A stretch of 22,845 bases of DNA from SKLM01 sp964450435 (GCA_964450435.1 CAYVCX010000049.1:1-22845); one strand, 5' to 3'. Positions 7,476-14,624 are shown, counted from the first letter of the stretch. The notes: generated by a model from the sequence alone, not told the origin. Program-made: numbers and translations.

Positions 7476-8317
7476 CGGTCTCCGGCCCTCCTCTCCCCCA
7501 CACGCACCTCGCCCATCTTGATCCTCTTATCGTGCGGGATACGTCGCGTAAAGCACTCGGTCCAACAGACGCCGCAGCCCGTGCACGCGTCCTCGTCCAC
7601 GTAGCGGGCCTTCTTCCGGACCCTGACCCGGAAATTGCCTATATACCCGGAGACGTCCTCGACCTCACTGTAGGTCAGGAGAGTGATGTTCGGATGCCGA
7701 CCGGCATCCATCATCTTGGGTCCCAGTATTCAGGTACTGCAGTCGAGGGTAGGAAAAGTCTTATTGAGCTCCGCCATCCTTCCGCCGATGGAAGGCTCCC
7801 GCTCCACCAGGTAGACCTGGTACCCCATATCGGCGACGGCCAGGGCGGACTGGATTCCGGCGATTCCCCCGCCGACGACGAGAGCCGCTTCGGTAACGGG
7901 CTCCTGGCGGGCTTGAAGGGAAGCGTGCAGCGCCACCCGGGCGACAGCGGCGCGAACCAAGCGGAGCGCCTTCTGCGTCGCTTTGTCCCGATCCTCGATC
8001 ACCCAGGAGACCTGCTCCCGGATGTTCGCCATCTCAAAGAAATAGCGGTTGAGTCCGGCCTCCTCCACGGCGCGCTGGAACGTGGGCTCGTGCATGCGGG
8101 GCGTACACGAAGCCACCACCACACGATTGAGGTCGTGAAGACGGATGTCCTCCTTGATCATGTCCTGGCCCACCCCTGAGCACATGTATCCGTTCTTGCG
8201 GGCTACGACCACCCCATGGAGGTCAACGACAGACTCCACCAAGTGATCGACATCGACCCCACCCGCTATGTTGCTGCCGCATTGACAGACATAGACACCG
8301 ATGCGAACGTCTTCCAC
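7472..8317 (-). CDS. hdrA: HdrA N-terminal half, predicted selenoprotein (TGA read as Sec)
   Basis: 281 aa if the in-frame TGA at 7730-7732 is read through. It starts with the HdrA N-terminal domain (VRIGVYVCQCGSNIAG, Cys11 and Cys13; GYMCSGVGQ; SCTPRMHEPTF) and the first flavin-binding half (VVGGGIAGIQSAL, about 147-159). It then has FPTLDCST-[TGA]-ILGPKMMDAGRHPN, where family members carry LDCSxC-IL; the TGA is at residue 196. One [4Fe-4S] motif follows (Cys245, 248, 251, 255), and the protein ends soon after, overlapping nuoE as ATGA. The second half of HdrA is encoded separately at 2969-4738. The GTG at 8315-8317 has AGGAG 6 nt upstream; an in-frame GTG at 8335 overlaps the previous stop but has no site. 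If Sec is not inserted, a truncated 195-aa product would result. Confidence 0.85.
7691..7710 (-). promoter_or_regulatory. Candidate bacterial SECIS hairpin inside hdrA
   Basis: Nineteen nucleotides past the TGA, the minus strand carries GGATGCC, loop GGTC, GGCATCC: a perfect 7-bp stem extended by a U-G pair (7710/7691). The loop lies 28-31 nt after the TGA, within the spacing accepted for bacterial SECIS elements. The GGUC loop is the same core sequence found in the apical loop of the E. coli fdhF SECIS that SelB recognises. The structure lies in coding sequence, as expected in bacteria. Confidence 0.75.
7730..7732 (-). other. In-frame TGA, predicted selenocysteine codon
   Basis: The codon interrupts an otherwise continuous HdrA frame. 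Upstream residues NKTFPTLDCST and downstream residues ILGPKMMDAGRHPN both match the family without a gap, so the TGA sits exactly at the second cysteine of LDCxxC. HdrA of some methanogens carries selenocysteine in this region, which makes recoding more likely than decay or sequencing error. Confidence 0.78.
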
Positions 8318-8331
8318 AGCCAACTCCTTTC

Positions 8332-9531
8332 TCACGTCTCCGCTGCCTCAATCGACTGCCAGAGCAGCTCTACTACGTCGACAGCACGGACTCGAATGCG
8401 ATGCCGACGCGCTCCTTCCTGGAGCGTACGCGCGCACTGCTGACAAGCCGACGCGACGTAATTGGCCCCGGTCGCTTCCACTTGGGCCAAACGCTTTGCC
8501 GCCACCCCCGCTGGGATGTCCGGATCCACTGTTTCCACATCGCCGCCGCCTCCGCAACAGAGCGCGTCACGCCGATTCATCGACATCTCGCGGAGCTCCA
8601 AACCCGGGATGGCAGCCAGAACCTCTCGTGGTGCATCATACACCCCGCCCTTGCGCCCCAGATCACACGGATCGTGGTAGGTCACAATCTCCTCCACAGG
8701 CCCAAGTGCCAACTGATCCCTGTCCAGCAGCTCTGCTAGGAGCTCCGTGGCGTGCACCAGCTGGAGGCCTGATGTATCCGTGACCTCGCCGTACAGATGG
8801 GACCACGCATAGTGGCACGAAGGACACGTAAAAACGACTCGCTTTGCGCCGACTGCCCGCACTCTCCCCACATTATGCAGCACCAGGTCCGCCATCTGAT
8901 CCCGCATCCCAGCCACGTAGAGTGGATACCCACAGCATCGTTCCTCCCCACCCATCGTCGTGAACTCTACAGCAGCCCGATCCATCACCTGCACCAGTGC
9001 CCGCGGGATGGAGTAGGTGCGCGGATAGAAAGAACTGACGCAGCCGACGAAGTAGACCGTCTCTGCCGACTCCCGGAGCGGCTCCACGCCCAACGGACGT
9101 TGAACCAGATTCTGACTCCAGACAAGGCGATTCGCATTATCGTCTCCCGAGATGTTATGGTGATCCATCACTATATCCCTCAGAACCCCCACCCTCTCAG
9201 GAACCCGTATGTCCTCTCGGATGGCCCACTCCTTGAGAGAGACCATTGCATCTTTGATGCCAATACCACGCCGGCAGCGGACCTGGCACGCGCTGCACAC
9301 AGTGCAGAGCCAGAAGGTCTTACTACTCAGCACCTCTTTCACAAAGCCGAGTTGCACCAAACGCCACACCTGGCGCGGGGTATAATCCATTGCATAGGCC
9401 GTGGGGCACGACGAAGAACAGGTACCGCACTGGATACAGCGCTTGATGAGCTGGCTTGTTGAAGACAAACGATCCACGAATGTGCGATCTCGATCCACTG
9501 TACCCAGGTTGATTACCTCAGAACCCTCCAT
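8332..9531 (-). CDS. Fused HdrC-HdrB (HdrD-like) heterodisulfide reductase subunit
   Basis: 399 aa. The N-terminal HdrC part has two [4Fe-4S] motifs (Cys32/35/38/42 and Cys76/79/82/86). The C-terminal HdrB part has two complete CCG domains: Cys164, Cys199-200, Cys236, Cys239; and Cys289, Cys325-326, Cys363, Cys366. In studied HdrB these bind the non-cubane clusters that cleave or form disulfides, so this is the expected disulfide-active subunit. No transmembrane segment is seen, unlike HdrE-linked HdrD, so it should be soluble. The ATG at 9529-9531 has AAGGAG 7 nt upstream; the open frame extends to 9711, but the added 60 residues look non-coding. It precedes hdrA by 14 nt. The physiological disulfide is unknown; the nearby lipoyl protein is the obvious candidate. 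Confidence 0.92.
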   Translation of the reverse strand: MEGSEVINLGTVDRDRTFVDRLSSTSQLIKRCIQCGTCSSSCPTAYAMDYTPRQVWRLVQLGFVKEVLSSKTFWLCTVCSACQVRCRRGIGIKDAMVSLKEWAIREDIRVPERVGVLRDIVMDHHNISGDDNANRLVWSQNLVQRPLGVEPLRESAETVYFVGCVSSFYPRTYSIPRALVQVMDRAAVEFTTMGGEERCCGYPLYVAGMRDQMADLVLHNVGRVRAVGAKRVVFTCPSCHYAWSHLYGEVTDTSGLQLVHATELLAELLDRDQLALGPVEEIVTYHDPCDLGRKGGVYDAPREVLAAIPGLELREMSMNRRDALCCGGGGDVETVDPDIPAGVAAKRLAQVEATGANYVASACQQCARTLQEGARRHRIRVRAVDVVELLWQSIEAAET

Positions 9532-9975
9532 ACGAAATCTCCTTCCATGGTGACAGCGACGAAGAAACAGGGGCGCCCAGAACAGGACCAAACCGTTCAC
9601 TGTGGGGTCGCGGGAAGCTGATGTGTGCAACCATCCGGGGGCAGGGCAGCCTCCCGGCATATGGGGTGTCCCCCATACAGAACATCCTGCTGCCAGCTCT
9701 CTCGATCCCATTCACCGGACATAACGCTGCCAGAGACAGGCCATTCCCGCCGTGAATCACATCGGAGAGAACTGTCAACCGAGGGAGGAACCGAACTCGC
9801 CAGAGACCAGCCTACAGAACCCCTTCAGACCAAGACTTCACCACGATTCCTCATTCTGTCCGCGATATGGCTCCGTCACAGCTCACGAACCGACCGACGT
9901 GACTCCGGTCGGTCCGCACAGAGACAGACGCCCAGGCCGTCCCCGAGGCGCGCGACCGAATCGGGCATCGAAAGG
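9532..9975 (-). other. 444-nt gene-free spacer between gcvH-like gene and hdrCB
   Basis: I find no credible gene here. It holds a hairpin at 9660-9677 (TATGGGG/CCCCATA, 4-nt loop), another at 9892-9914, and an exact TTGACA on the minus strand at 9774-9779. No good -10 box sits 16-18 nt after that -35 (TCACGG is the best-spaced hexamer). A leader RNA or a non-sigma70 promoter for the hdr operon is possible but not shown. Confidence 0.5.
9892..9914 (-). terminator. Hairpin downstream of gcvH-like gene
   Basis: GACCGAC/GTCGGTC with a 9-nt loop lies about 60 nt after the gcvH-like stop codon. It has no T-run on the minus strand. It may partly separate gcvH transcription from the hdr operon, but an intrinsic terminator cannot be claimed. 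Confidence 0.3.
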
Positions 9976-10407
9976 CTAGCTCAAAATCTCCTTGTACTCC
10001 TCGATCTGCTCCTCAATGAAACTCCTGAACTCCGGTGAGTCGGTTCGCAGAAGATTATCAAGCTCGGAGGGATCATCCATCTCGATCTTCACCAGCCAAC
10101 CCTCGTCGTAAGGTGATTCGTTGACCAGGGTGGGTTCCCACTCCAGCTCATCATTTGCCTCGACAATCTCGCCGCTGACCATGGACGGGATGCGACCCAC
10201 CCATTTACCCGACTCCATAGACATGAACGTCTCACCCTGCTGCACGTCGCGTCCGATTCGAGGCATCTCCACGAAGACGATCTCGTGGGCAACAGCCTGT
10301 CCGAAATCAGTCATACCCTGCACCACCAGATCGCCCTCCACTCGGGCCCAGTCGTGCTCACGGTCGTAATAGAGATCCTCGGGGAACTCGATGCCAGCTA
10401 TCTTCAT
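9976..10407 (-). CDS. gcvH: GcvH-like lipoyl carrier protein, Hdr-associated
   Basis: 143 aa, the usual H-protein length. The lipoyl-domain fold runs from about residue 18 to 110. The lipoylation loop reads MESGKWVGRIPSMVSGEI with Lys68 as the expected modified residue, followed by LVNESPYDEGWLVKIE, a typical H-protein C-terminal motif. The loop departs from the ESVKA form of glycine-cleavage H proteins. No gcvP, gcvT or lpd is present; the neighbours are Hdr, Hnd and a lipoate ligase. It may therefore work as a dedicated lipoate-binding protein, comparable to LbpA in sulfur-oxidising Hdr-like systems. The ATG at 10405-10407 has AGGAGG 6 nt upstream; an adjacent TTG is too close to that site. 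A clear promoter lies 45 nt upstream. A true glycine-cleavage role is not excluded. Confidence 0.88.
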   Translation of the reverse strand: MKIAGIEFPEDLYYDREHDWARVEGDLVVQGMTDFGQAVAHEIVFVEMPRIGRDVQQGETFMSMESGKWVGRIPSMVSGEIVEANDELEWEPTLVNESPYDEGWLVKIEMDDPSELDNLLRTDSPEFRSFIEEQIEEYKEILS

Positions 10408-10451
10408 CAACTGCCTCCTATCATTGTGCTTAACGGTGTCAGCGATTGCGC

Positions 10452-10460
10452 ATTATATCA
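10452..10460 (-). promoter_or_regulatory. Extended -10 promoter for gcvH-like gene
   Basis: TGATATAAT on the minus strand: a perfect TATAAT (10452-10457) preceded by the TGn extension. No good -35 is found at 16-18 nt, which is usual for extended -10 promoters. Transcription would start near 10445, leaving a leader of about 38 nt with AGGAGG. It lies in the 151-nt gap after the second glmS, so the locus probably has its own start here. Confidence 0.6.
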
Positions 10461-10558
10461 CACAGGACAAAGAGCACCAGGACGGCGGCTTGGCGTGAGG
10501 GTGCTCCCAGCTGTGCCCGCCCTCCCTGCCTCATCAGTGCCCTTTCTGACCCCGCGCC

Positions 10559-12349
10559 CTAGTCCACCGTCAGCGTCTTGCTAAGGTTGCGAGGGAAGTC
10601 TGGATTATAGCCTCGAGCCACGCTGAGCCGATACGAAAGCAACTGCAGCGGGACCGTGGCCAGCAGCGGGTTGAGCAGCGGACCGGCCGCGGGAAGCGTG
10701 ATCAACTCGTCAGCGTTGGTCCGCAACCGGGAATCCTCCTCGCCAATGGCGACAGCCCGTCCGCCGCGGCAGGTAGTCTCGTTGATTCCGCTAACCAGAA
10801 GTGGCACATCCTCAGGACCAGCGACAAAGAGCACAGGGTACCCTTGGTCGACCGCCGAGAGCGGCCCGTGCTTGAACTCGGTGGACAGCATGCCCTCACA
10901 GTGGGCGTAGGTAACCTCCTTGAGCTTCAGCGCGCCTTCCAAGGCAATAGGGTAGGTCAACCCGTAGCCCAGGCAGTAGAGATCATCCCGCTCCACGAGG
11001 GTAGCCTCCACAGCCTCCACCTGGGGCTTCACACTCTCGATCGTCTGCTCCAAGAGCGTCGGCAAGCGGCTCAATCCGTCCGCGCCGCAATGCCCCATCA
11101 ACAACGCCAGATACAGGAAGGCCACCGCCTGGTTCATAAACGTCTTGGTGGCGGGGACGCTGATCTCGTAGCCGCAGGCGAGCGGAAGATACCGTTCGCT
11201 TTCATTCATCAACGTCGAACCGAGTACGTTGACCAGCCCCAGGACACCCATGCCACGCTCCTGAGCCAGCTCCACGGCATTGAGCACGTCTTTGGTCTCA
11301 CCACTTTGACTGACAAAGAGACCAACGTCTTCCGGGCCCACCGCCGCTCCGTACTGAGCCATGAACTGCGGCGCCAATACCGGCATCGCGGCACGGCCTG
11401 CGATCCGGCTGAAGTAGACTGCTCCCAGCATGCACGCGTGATAGCTCGTTCCACATCCGATTAGATAGAGTTGTTGTGCCTCTGCCATGCGCTCCACCAT
11501 GGGCGCAACGTGGACAGAGGACCCCAACAGGTGAAGCAACTCACGGGCCGCCTGCGGCTGCTCGTGGATCTCCTTGAGCATGAAATGCGCGTAGCTGCCC
11601 CGCTCGACCGCGTCCATGCTCTCCGTGATGGTCTCGGCTTGGCGCTCGACGCACCTTCCGTCCTCAACGCGCCGCAGCTCCACGCCATCGTGCCAGAGCA
11701 CGGCTATCTCACCGTCCCGCACGCGAACGACCCGGCGAGTGAGCGGCAGGATAGAGGGCAGATCGGAGGAAACGCACGTGGCATCCTCAGCCAGGCCGAC
11801 TACGAGCCCGGAACCCTTCTTCAGGGCATAGAGTCGATCCTCGCCCCTCCGCCCGATGACGAAGGCATAGTCTCCCTCCAGATCGTGATAGGCGCGACGG
11901 ATGGCTTCCACCATCTCATACCCCTGGTCAACGTAGCGCTCCACTGCGTGGACGCACGATTCGCCGTCGTTGGTGGAGCGGACGGTCATCCCTTCCGCCG
12001 TGAACTCCTGCCGCAACTCGATATTGTTCACCACGTTGCCGTTGTGGGCGCCCACCAGATCGCCGTCCGAATCCACGTGGGGCTGCGCATTGACCTGCGA
12101 AGGAGCACCGAAGGTAGCCCAGCGCAGCTGGATGATACCCCGGGAGCCGACCATCTGGGTGAATCCCAGCCTCTTCGACACCTCGTCCACCTTGCCCACG
12201 TCCTTGCGCAGATCGATGGTGCCATCGCCCCGCAGCGTAGCACAGCCCACCGAATCATAGCCCCGGTACGACAGCCGTCGCCCCGCCTCCGTCAGAATAT
12301 CGCCCAGAGGCTGCTCCTGTTCCACGACGATGCCGAAAATGCCACACAT
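10559..12349 (-). CDS. Divergent GlmS paralogue (glutamine amidotransferase plus SIS domains)
   Basis: 596 aa. It has N-terminal nucleophile Cys2 (MCGIFG), the RWAT core (76-79), HNGN (102-105) and the conserved Asp of TNDGE, then two SIS domains with CGTS, SQSGET, EGALKLKEVTYAHCEG, EFKHGP and a C-terminal PRNLSKTLTVD. The isomerase residues (Lys and Glu of LKLKE, His of KHGP, the C-terminal Lys) are kept. In the glutaminase part, the usual HTRWATHG is QLRWATFG and NAHPH is NAQPH. It starts 86 nt after glmS, with AGGA near the ATG. Either it makes glucosamine 6-phosphate with altered ammonia handling, or it uses another keto-sugar phosphate. The substrate cannot be read from sequence. Confidence 0.85.
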   Translation of the reverse strand: MCGIFGIVVEQEQPLGDILTEAGRRLSYRGYDSVGCATLRGDGTIDLRKDVGKVDEVSKRLGFTQMVGSRGIIQLRWATFGAPSQVNAQPHVDSDGDLVGAHNGNVVNNIELRQEFTAEGMTVRSTNDGESCVHAVERYVDQGYEMVEAIRRAYHDLEGDYAFVIGRRGEDRLYALKKGSGLVVGLAEDATCVSSDLPSILPLTRRVVRVRDGEIAVLWHDGVELRRVEDGRCVERQAETITESMDAVERGSYAHFMLKEIHEQPQAARELLHLLGSSVHVAPMVERMAEAQQLYLIGCGTSYHACMLGAVYFSRIAGRAAMPVLAPQFMAQYGAAVGPEDVGLFVSQSGETKDVLNAVELAQERGMGVLGLVNVLGSTLMNESERYLPLACGYEISVPATKTFMNQAVAFLYLALLMGHCGADGLSRLPTLLEQTIESVKPQVEAVEATLVERDDLYCLGYGLTYPIALEGALKLKEVTYAHCEGMLSTEFKHGPLSAVDQGYPVLFVAGPEDVPLLVSGINETTCRGGRAVAIGEEDSRLRTNADELITLPAAGPLLNPLLATVPLQLLSYRLSVARGYNPDFPRNLSKTLTVD

Positions 12350-12435
12350 CTAGATCCTGCCTTCCATCTCGAATACCACGACCCCAGCCTTATCGAAGCC
12401 CGGCCCTGACCACTGGGTAGGAGACCAAGCGATGG

Positions 12436-14280
12436 CTACTCCACCGTAACACTCTTCGCCAGATTGCGTGGCTGATCGACGTCACAACCTCGCCGTACAG
12501 CCAGATGATAGGCGAGAAGCTGCAAGGGAATCACGTTGACGACGGGTGAAAGCAAGGGCGCCGTTTCTGGGGCACGAAGCACATAGTCGGCCTTCTCCGC
12601 AATCGTCTCGTCACCCTCGGTGGCCAGCGCGATAACGATACCGTCTCGCGCCTTGACTTGCTCCACCTGGCTAATCATCTTGTCGTAGACGCGATCCTGC
12701 GTGGCAATAGCCACGACAGGCATCGCTTCGTCAATCAACGCAATAGGGCCGTGCTTCATCTCCCCTGCTGGGTAGCCTTCAGCGTGGATGTAGGAGATCT
12801 CTTTCAGCTTGAGCGCCCCCTCCAGGGCAATGGGGTAGTTGATCCCACGTCCCAAGTAGAGAAAATGCTCCCGGTCATAGAAAGTATGGGCCAGCTTCTC
12901 GTACTCATCCCCGTGGTCCAGAACACGTCCCACCAGATCGGGGAGCAGACCCAGAGCGTCTACCGCACGGCTCAGTCGCTCACCCCCGAGGACACCTCGC
13001 CTCTCAGCGAGGTAGAGACCTAGGAGGTAAAGATCCACCAGGCTGGAAGTAAACGCCTTCGTGGAAGCCACGCCTATCTCCGGCCCAGCGTGCATCAGGA
13101 TGTGTCCATCGGAGATGCGATGCGCCTGGCTGCCAATCACGTTCACGATAGACCAGAGGCGAGCGCCTTTCCTTCGCCCCTCCTCCATTGCCGCAAGAGT
13201 GTCGACTGTCTCACCGCTCTGCGTGATAGCCAGCACCGCCGTGTTCCTGTCGATGATTGGGTCGCGGTAACGGTACTCGGATCCGTAGTCGACCTCGACG
13301 GGAACACGAGCCAAAGCCTCAATGACGAACTTCCCCACCAGGCCGGCGTACGCTGACGTACCACACGCCACAATCACCACTTTGTCCAGCAGATCGGCTT
13401 CGTCCCGGGTCAATCGAAGGTTCTCCAGACGTACGCGTCCCCGATCAAACTGAGCCCGCCCGCGGATGGTATCGGTGATCGAACGAGCTTGCTCGTAGAT
13501 CTCCTTCTGCATGAAGTGACGGTAAGTCCCTTTGGCTGCTGAGACCGGATCCCAAGAGATTGAGTGCACCGACACATCCACCGCGTCACCGGACAACGAT
13601 GTCACCTCCGCTCCGTCACGCCTGACAACCGCCATCTGACGGTCTTCCAGGAAGATCATATCGCGGGTGTGCTCAAGAATCGCCGGAATGTCCGAAGCGA
13701 TGAACATCTCGCCGTCGCCCACACCGATGGTTAAGCCTCCGGCGTTGCCGAGGCGAGCTGTCACCAGCCGGTCGGGCTCGTTCCTGCCCAGGAAGACAAA
13801 AGCGCTGGCGCCCTTGATCCGAGACAACGCCTCGCGCACTGCAGCTTGTAGATCGAGCCCCGCCTCCAGGTAATCCTCAACCAGGTGAACCACCACCTCA
13901 GTATCGGTCTCGGAGGTGAACTTCCGGCCCTCCCCCCGTAGTTCCTGGCGAAGGGCGCGGAAGTTCTCAATGATACCGTTGTGGACGACGGCGACATCTC
14001 CCGTAACGCCCACGAGGGGGTGCGCGTTCCGCTGGCAAGGCTCCCCGTGAGTGGCCCAGCGAGTATGACCGATGCCAATCTGTCCACTCACCGGCTCCGC
14101 GTCCACCATCTCCAGCAGAGCCTCCAGCTTCCCCACCTCCCGGCGGACGGCAATGTCGCCATTCGTCTGAACAACCGCCAGCCCTGCCGAGTCGTAGCCG
14201 CGGTATTCCAGCCGCTTCAATCCATCAAGAACAATCGGGGTCGCGTCGAGCGGCCCCACGTAGCCAACGATGCCACACAT
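12436..14280 (-). CDS. glmS: Glutamine-fructose-6-phosphate aminotransferase (GlmS)
   Basis: 614 aa, standard length. It makes glucosamine 6-phosphate from fructose 6-phosphate and glutamine, the first step to UDP-GlcNAc and peptidoglycan. Cys2 is the glutaminase nucleophile (MCGIVGYVG); the canonical HTRWATHG (72-79), HNGII and SETDTE follow. The two SIS domains show CGTSAYAG, TQSGET, EGALKLKEISYIHAEGYPAGEMKHGP and the terminal PRNLAKSVTVE. The ATG at 14278-14280 places Cys at position 2 and has AGGAGG 7 nt upstream; an in-frame extension to 14313 would bury the catalytic Cys. A glmS ribozyme fills the leader, so feedback by glucosamine 6-phosphate is expected. This copy is fully canonical, unlike the paralogue that follows it. 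Confidence 0.97.
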   Translation of the reverse strand: MCGIVGYVGPLDATPIVLDGLKRLEYRGYDSAGLAVVQTNGDIAVRREVGKLEALLEMVDAEPVSGQIGIGHTRWATHGEPCQRNAHPLVGVTGDVAVVHNGIIENFRALRQELRGEGRKFTSETDTEVVVHLVEDYLEAGLDLQAAVREALSRIKGASAFVFLGRNEPDRLVTARLGNAGGLTIGVGDGEMFIASDIPAILEHTRDMIFLEDRQMAVVRRDGAEVTSLSGDAVDVSVHSISWDPVSAAKGTYRHFMQKEIYEQARSITDTIRGRAQFDRGRVRLENLRLTRDEADLLDKVVIVACGTSAYAGLVGKFVIEALARVPVEVDYGSEYRYRDPIIDRNTAVLAITQSGETVDTLAAMEEGRRKGARLWSIVNVIGSQAHRISDGHILMHAGPEIGVASTKAFTSSLVDLYLLGLYLAERRGVLGGERLSRAVDALGLLPDLVGRVLDHGDEYEKLAHTFYDREHFLYLGRGINYPIALEGALKLKEISYIHAEGYPAGEMKHGPIALIDEAMPVVAIATQDRVYDKMISQVEQVKARDGIVIALATEGDETIAEKADYVLRAPETAPLLSPVVNVIPLQLLAYHLAVRRGCDVDQPRNLAKSVTVE

Positions 14281-14330
14281 GGGTCTCCCTCCTGCTGCGC
14301 AAGACGTCTCCAATCACGCTGGATGGACAG

Positions 14331-14624
14331 CGCAGATCCCTTTCACCCGGAGGTCACCCTCCGGCTCTGTCCGAATCTGCTTTATCTCAAGAGGGGAAGA
14401 CGGGGCCTGACCGACCCCGGACGGCATCCGCCGAACTCTCGATTTTCTCGGCCTGTACTGCGCACCCCACGTCGTCTCACCGCGCAGTCAAGACGATTAG
14501 TCCTGTCTCGCGACAGGAAACCGCCTCCTCGTCACCCGGGCCTGCCGGACGGAAACACACAGCGACTACCACAACTACGAAAGGATACGTGCCGCGCTGC
14601 GCCGCACGGCTCGGGGCTGGCGCT
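14331..14624 (-). ncRNA. glmS ribozyme (glucosamine-6-phosphate-activated self-cleaving RNA)
   Basis: The leader of glmS carries the ribozyme core in order on the minus strand: A|GCGCCAG (14624-14617, cleavage expected between 14624 and 14623), GACGAGG (14533-14527), ATCGAGAGTTCGGCGGATG ending at 14425, the P3.1-like hairpin GGGGTC/GGCCCC (14418-14402), CCGGAGG with a GTGA tetraloop and CCTCCGG (14364-14347), then GTGAAAG (14346-14340) and a GCAGAT/ATCTGC outer stem (14380-14375 with 14338-14333). These strings match the conserved core as I know it from Bacillus. The RNA is about 294 nt, longer than usual, because of an insertion in the P3 region. Binding of glucosamine 6-phosphate would trigger cleavage and lower glmS expression. 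Confidence 0.88.

Noticed and set aside
7472..8335. Reading the TGA-interrupted hdrA as a pseudogene or frameshift
   Set aside because: The frame is the same on both sides, no residue is missing, the TGA replaces a conserved cysteine at a known Sec region, a SECIS-like hairpin follows, and downstream genes are intact and coupled.
9532..9711. N-terminal extension of the HdrC-HdrB protein to 9711
   Set aside because: The extra 60 residues are not HdrC-like, and a strong ribosome site precedes the ATG at 9531.
9976..10407. A glycine cleavage operon
   Set aside because: Only an H-like protein is present, without T, P or L components, and its lipoyl loop is atypical.
12350..12435. A second glmS ribozyme before the glmS paralogue
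   Set aside because: The 86-nt gap is too short and has none of the core strings (GCGCCAG, GACGAGG, GGCGGATG).
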